Shown: positions 34,409 through 38,344 of the stretch, piece by piece | How positions within the stretch are numbered: the first letter of the stretch is position 1 | How the letters are laid out: every line of letters begins with the position of its first letter | NCBI GenBank assembly: GCA_030017755.1 | Contig: JASEJA010000001.1 | Location: forward strand, 1-38,344 | Length of the DNA: 38,344 nt | Source of the DNA: Candidatus Bathyarchaeota archaeon | GTDB taxonomy: Archaea; Thermoproteota; Bathyarchaeia; Bathyarchaeales; Bathycorpusculaceae | Direction of reading: 5' to 3' | Made by a program: the position numbers and the translations under genes | Notes under the pieces: generated by a model | Databases searched by the model: none | Seen by the model: only the letters and a program-made list of their open reading frames with translations | Told to the model about the DNA's origin: nothing

Positions 34409-35515
34409 GTGCCAGACGTGCGCTTAGTCAATGTTACAAAAAAGTTTGGAAAAATTGTGGCTGTTGACAACGTTAGCCTCCACATTTATGATAAGGAATA
34501 TTTCTCACTTTTAGGTCCCAGCGGATGTGGAAAAACAACCTTGCTAAGGCTTATTGCCGGACTAATACAGCCAGATGAAGGCGAAATTTACATTGGAGAC
34601 AGACTTGTTAATGACGTGCCGCCAGAAGATAGGGATATAGGCTTCGTCTTCCAAACCTTCGCCCTTTTTCCGCACATGACTGCTTGGAACAACGTTACTT
34701 ATGGTCCAAGAGTAAAGGGCTTTGACGTAAGGAAGGCTGAAACAATAGGGCATGAGGTGCTTGAAATGGTTAGGCTGCACGAGCGTTTAGATGCTTTCCC
34801 AAACGAGTTAAGCGGTGGAATGATGCAGCGAATAGCTGTGGCAAGAGCATTAGCGGCTGGAGCGAAACTGCTGCTTCTAGACGAACCCTTAGGACAGTTA
34901 GACGCCAAAGTAAGGAATGAACTGCGTTATGAAATAAGAAGGATGACGAAAGATTTGGAGTTAACGGCTATACATGTAACACATGACCAATCCGAAGCCA
35001 TGGCAATTTCAGATAGAATCGCAGTTATGAAAAAGGGAAAAATTCTTCAGGTTGGAACTCCACAAGAGCTTTACATAAACCCGCAAAGCATATTTGTAGC
35101 CCACTTTATTGGAGAATCAAATTTTCTTGAAGGATACGTTTCTAACATAAGCGGCAAAACAACAATTATTGAACTTCGTGGCGGAATAAAAGTTCAAGCA
35201 GTTAATAATAAGGGTGTGAAAGGCGGTGAGAAGGTGCTTTTAGCCATAAGACCAGAAATCTTTACGGTTGAAAAGGGGAAAAAAGAAGATAAAAACGCTA
35301 TTTTAGGCAGAATAGAAAGGGTAACTTTTGAAGGAACAAACGTAAGATATGAGATTAGACTTAAAAATCAAGATTTAATTGTGATTGTCAAGCCTTCCTT
35401 GACAGGAGAATGGTTTAACATGGGTGAAGAAGTAACTGTTAGCTTCCCAACAGAAAAAGCTCACGTGTTCAAATATCCAGATGTGGGATTAAAGGAGGAG
35501 ATAGCTGTTGAGTGA
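34409..35515 (+). CDS. ABC transporter ATP-binding protein (PotA/FbpC-like, with TOBE domain)
   Basis: LGPSGCGKTTLLRLIAGL, FQTFALFPHMTAWNNV, LSGGMMQRIAVARALAAGAKLLLLDEPLGQLDAKVR, C-terminal TOBE-like region. Confidence 0.92.
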   Translation: MPDVRLVNVTKKFGKIVAVDNVSLHIYDKEYFSLLGPSGCGKTTLLRLIAGLIQPDEGEIYIGDRLVNDVPPEDRDIGFVFQTFALFPHMTAWNNVTYGPRVKGFDVRKAETIGHEVLEMVRLHERLDAFPNELSGGMMQRIAVARALAAGAKLLLLDEPLGQLDAKVRNELRYEIRRMTKDLELTAIHVTHDQSEAMAISDRIAVMKKGKILQVGTPQELYINPQSIFVAHFIGESNFLEGYVSNISGKTTIIELRGGIKVQAVNNKGVKGGEKVLLAIRPEIFTVEKGKKEDKNAILGRIERVTFEGTNVRYEIRLKNQDLIVIVKPSLTGEWFNMGEEVTVSFPTEKAHVFKYPDVGLKEEIAVE

Positions 35516-36155
35516 ACTAATAAAATGGTTTGAAAAGAGAAGAGAAACAAAAGCCTTAGCAACAGTGCAGCAACATTTGGCCTTAACAACTGGAATAATT
35601 GAGGATTTGGAGAAGGCAATAATGGCAGCCATAAAAAATGACGAGAAAGAAATGCAAAAATGCATAGAAAGAGTGGCAAACAGCGAAAGAGAAGCGGACA
35701 AGCTTCGAAGGAAAGTCATGGATGAAATATCAAAGGGAGAACTTCCACCAGACGACAAAGTCGACTTAATGGATCTCGTCAAGAGGGTGGATATGGTTGC
35801 AGACTGGAGCAGAGAATCCACCCGTGTGCTTGGCGCAATACCGATGATGCATGTGCCAAACTCCATAAAAAATGAATTTGTAGAAATGGTTAAAGGCGCA
35901 AAAGAATGCACGCTCTCTCTTCAAAAATGCGTGAACAAAATGATGACAAAACCAGAAGAAGCCCTCCAAGCCGCTGACACAGTGGAGCGGGAAGAGGAAA
36001 AAGTTGACGACATCCATGAAAAAGCCAGAGCGCTTCTTGGAAAAGAAGAAATACCTAAGGCTGGAATAGCAGTTTTAATAAGCCAATTGTTTGAAGCTTT
36101 AGAAATGATTGCAGATGCATGTGACCAAGTTAGAGTTATAATGGTTAGAAAATGA
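35508..36155 (+). CDS. DUF47/PhoU-like regulator
   Basis: SEREADKLRRKVMDEISKGELPPDDKVDLMDLVKRVDMVADWSRESTRVL; all-helical; overlaps the ATPase 3' end. Confidence 0.8.
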   Translation: MSELIKWFEKRRETKALATVQQHLALTTGIIEDLEKAIMAAIKNDEKEMQKCIERVANSEREADKLRRKVMDEISKGELPPDDKVDLMDLVKRVDMVADWSRESTRVLGAIPMMHVPNSIKNEFVEMVKGAKECTLSLQKCVNKMMTKPEEALQAADTVEREEEKVDDIHEKARALLGKEEIPKAGIAVLISQLFEALEMIADACDQVRVIMVRK

Positions 36156-36166
36156 GGTAAGCGCAC

Positions 36167-36442
36167 ATGACGGAGATAAAAATTAACATATCCGAACTTA
36201 AAAGTGAAGGAGAAGATGTGGTAAAGGAATTAGCGGATTTTATAAAGGAAAAAACGAACGCCGAGGTTGACACAGCTACAGATTTCATAACTGTAAAGGG
36301 AGAAGAAGGAAAGGTTTCCAAAAAATACTTAAGGGTACTTCTAAAGAAGTTTTTACACCAAATAGAACTGAAAGAGTATTTCAGAGTTATAAGCCACGAA
36401 AGCTCTTTAATGGTTAAAGAGAAGAAAATTGAAGAAGAATAA
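36167..36442 (+). CDS. eL22-like (eukaryotic ribosomal protein L22e family) protein
   Basis: DFITVKGEEGKVSKKYLRVLLKKFLHQIELKEYFRVISHESSLMVKEKKIEEE resembles eL22 [57 protein letters not shown], including the acidic tail. Confidence 0.78.
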   Translation: MTEIKINISELKSEGEDVVKELADFIKEKTNAEVDTATDFITVKGEEGKVSKKYLRVLLKKFLHQIELKEYFRVISHESSLMVKEKKIEEE

Positions 36443-36448
36443 GCACCC

Positions 36449-36847
36449 CTACTTCTTCTTAAGCGCCTCACGCTTCTTTTTGGCTAAATCGTCTTGAATT
36501 TTAAGAGTATAATGTCTCGCAACGTAGACATTTTTGTAAGCTTCCAAAAGCTTTCCATTTGCCATAAACCCTTCAGCCTCCTTTAGCAAACTTTGAACTT
36601 CGCTAAGGCTAGGCATAACGTCGATTTTTTTAGGATTTGGTTTCCAATGGGTTTTGTTGTTTTCGTTTTGAAGTGTTATGGAGAATAGAAATAATGCGTA
36701 TTCTAATTCTGCTGCAAAACTCCAGATGCCGTCAGCAAATAAGTTGTCGTTTTTATTGTTTAAGGCGGTCATGGATTTTTCTAAGTAATCCTTGGCATTT
36801 TTCAAGGTCTTCAATATTTTCTCATTAACATTCATGGTCTCAACCAT
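36449..36847 (-). CDS. helical hypothetical protein
   Basis: 132 aa helix-rich ORF with K-rich C-terminus; start may be MNVNEK. Confidence 0.6.
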   Translation of the reverse strand: MVETMNVNEKILKTLKNAKDYLEKSMTALNNKNDNLFADGIWSFAAELEYALFLFSITLQNENNKTHWKPNPKKIDVMPSLSEVQSLLKEAEGFMANGKLLEAYKNVYVARHYTLKIQDDLAKKKREALKKK

Positions 36848-36893
36848 TTCGGCACTTTAATACTTCCCATATCTTTTTTATCCGTTTCGCCAC

Positions 36894-37816
36894 TTAGCTC
36901 TCCTTCTTTACAACAAAAAGAATTCCCAAAAGAATTAGCGCTGCCCCAAAAACAAAAATCGGCTGTTTTTTCTTGAAACAAGATCACTCCCAAAATGGTT
37001 GCTCCAACAGGTTCAAGCAAAGCCATGGTTGCTGTTTCAAAGGATTTCAAGTTGGACAAGGAGGAAAAATATAGGGTGTGGGCTGCTGCTGTTGGCAGCA
37101 TACCCAAACCAACAAGCGGAAGGACAACATCTATGCTAGTCGGCAGCAATAAAGTTTTGTTTGTAGCTGATAATCCTAAGACACAAATGATTATTCAGTT
37201 AAAAGATAAATCAGCAACATTATGGATAATATATCCATCTGACTCCTTACCTTTCTCCCATAAGTGAGGTAGAAGGCTTCAACAAAAGCAGCTAATGTAG
37301 CCTCTAAATCTCCCTTTAAGCTGGGAGAAAAACTATCAAATGAAGTATTAGCCATCTGGGTTTCAGCATAAGCAATCACGCATACGCCAATAAAAGATAA
37401 TGTTAAGCCCAAAACAGCCAAACGTGAAGGCTTAAACTTGAAAAGGAAACTTGAAATAAACATGGAAAAAATTGGAGTGGTGTTAACAAGAACTGTTGCG
37501 TTCAAAACCGTCGTATCCTTCACAGCAGATATGAAAAATATGAAGTGTAAGCCAAGAAAAAGCTAAGAACTAAAAGGTTTTCCAAACTCTTTTTTATAAG
37601 GTTAAAGCTGAAAAATCTTCTAAGCGCAAAAAGCACTATAGCCAACACAAAACAAGCGATGATTAAGCGCCAGAAGGCTATAGAGAAAGTATCTAAATTT
37701 TGAAGGAACCTTATAAAGATAGCTGCCGTTCCAAAGAGGATGCCAGCACTTATACCTTCTGTAACGGCTATTCTTCTCGTTTTAACATGCATGGTGTATG
37801 CTCTTCTCCAAATCAC
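36894..37816 (-). pseudogene. EamA/DMT-family transporter interrupted by about three frameshifts
   Basis: Segments in successive frames: ISAGILFGTAAIFIRFLQNLDTFSIAFWRLIIACFVLAIVLFAL / LHFIFFISAVKDTTVLNATVLVNTTPIFSMFISSFLFKFKPS / IIICVLGLSATN...AAHTLYFSSLSNLKSFETATMALLEPVGATILGVILFQE / QPIFVFGAALILLGILFVVKKES*. Confidence 0.8.
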
Positions 37817-37861
37817 ATTTATACATTTCCGCTTCTAAAAGGAATAAGAAGGCGCAATTTG

Positions 37862-38344
37862 ATGAATACTGAAGATATTATGGAATTAGCCCTAAAACTT
37901 GCTGGATTAAAAAAAGTTCCAGCGGACAGCGCCATCTATGTAAAGGGCGACAAAATCAGGAAACTTTTGTTTGGCTTAGATGCTGGTGTTCCAGAGCTTT
38001 TGCTTGCCAAACAGTTGGGTTATGACGCTGTTATCGCCCATCATCCTCCAGGTGGAACAGCAGCAATAAATTTCCATGAAGTTTTTAAGAGGCATGTTCA
38101 GCAGATGGTTGCTGTGGGAATTCCAAAGGAGGAAGCAGAGAAAGCCATTGAAAGGAAGCTTGAAGATTTAGAGGTTGAAGCCCACACGCGAAATTATGCA
38201 CAAGCAGTGGATGTTGCAAAAGTTTTGAAAATGCCCTACATGAACATTCACACCCCATTGGACGAAGTTGGAAGAAGAATTATGAGTGAAAAAATAAACA
38301 ACAAAATCACAAGAAAATCAAAGGTTAAAGACGTTGTCTCCGCC
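37862..38344 (+). CDS. NIF3-like (DUF34) protein, truncated at window end
   Basis: LLFGLDAGVPELLLAKQLGYDAVIAHHPPGG...NYAQAVDVAKVLKMPYMNIHTPLDEVGRR; frame open to 38344. Confidence 0.75.
   Translation, partial: MNTEDIMELALKLAGLKKVPADSAIYVKGDKIRKLLFGLDAGVPELLLAKQLGYDAVIAHHPPGGTAAINFHEVFKRHVQQMVAVGIPKEEAEKAIERKLEDLEVEAHTRNYAQAVDVAKVLKMPYMNIHTPLDEVGRRIMSEKINNKITRKSKVKDVVSA

Noticed and set aside
35489-35911. 140-aa minus ORF antisense to DUF47
   Set aside because: Shadow ORF; Ser/Phe-rich composition typical of antisense of a helical, K/E-rich gene.

Overview
The window looks like archaeal chromosome. TTTAAATA-type TATA boxes, an archaeal ATP-dependent DNA ligase, an eL22-like protein and cohesin/dockerin surface proteins suggest a Bathyarchaeia-like lineage; this assignment is inference. 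It has three parts. (1) About 0-19 kb is a cell-surface locus: CARDB, NosD-like, cohesin-like and dockerin-bearing secreted proteins, all on the minus strand from 4.8 to 18.9 kb. They are followed on that strand by a complete Opp/Dpp peptide ABC transporter whose solute-binding protein ends in a type-I dockerin and has no lipobox Cys. I regard this possible cohesin-dockerin-tethered nutrient capture system as the main candidate for an undescribed system. (2) About 21.4-31.2 kb is a turnover zone with about eight intact or decayed nucleotidyltransferase/HEPN (MntA/HepT-like) modules. It also holds two copies of an acylphosphatase/heptad coiled-coil gene (one a pseudogene), a duplicated 3' fragment of the DNA ligase next to the intact ligase, and a cohesin remnant. 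(3) About 31.2-38.3 kb is more conventional: creatininase (frameshifted), nitroreductase, an ABC permease/ATPase coupled to a DUF47/PhoU-like gene, a small protein strongly resembling eukaryotic ribosomal protein eL22, an EamA transporter with several frameshifts, and a truncated NIF3-like gene. Family calls come from reading translated motifs; no database search was run. I saw no tRNA, rRNA or CRISPR.
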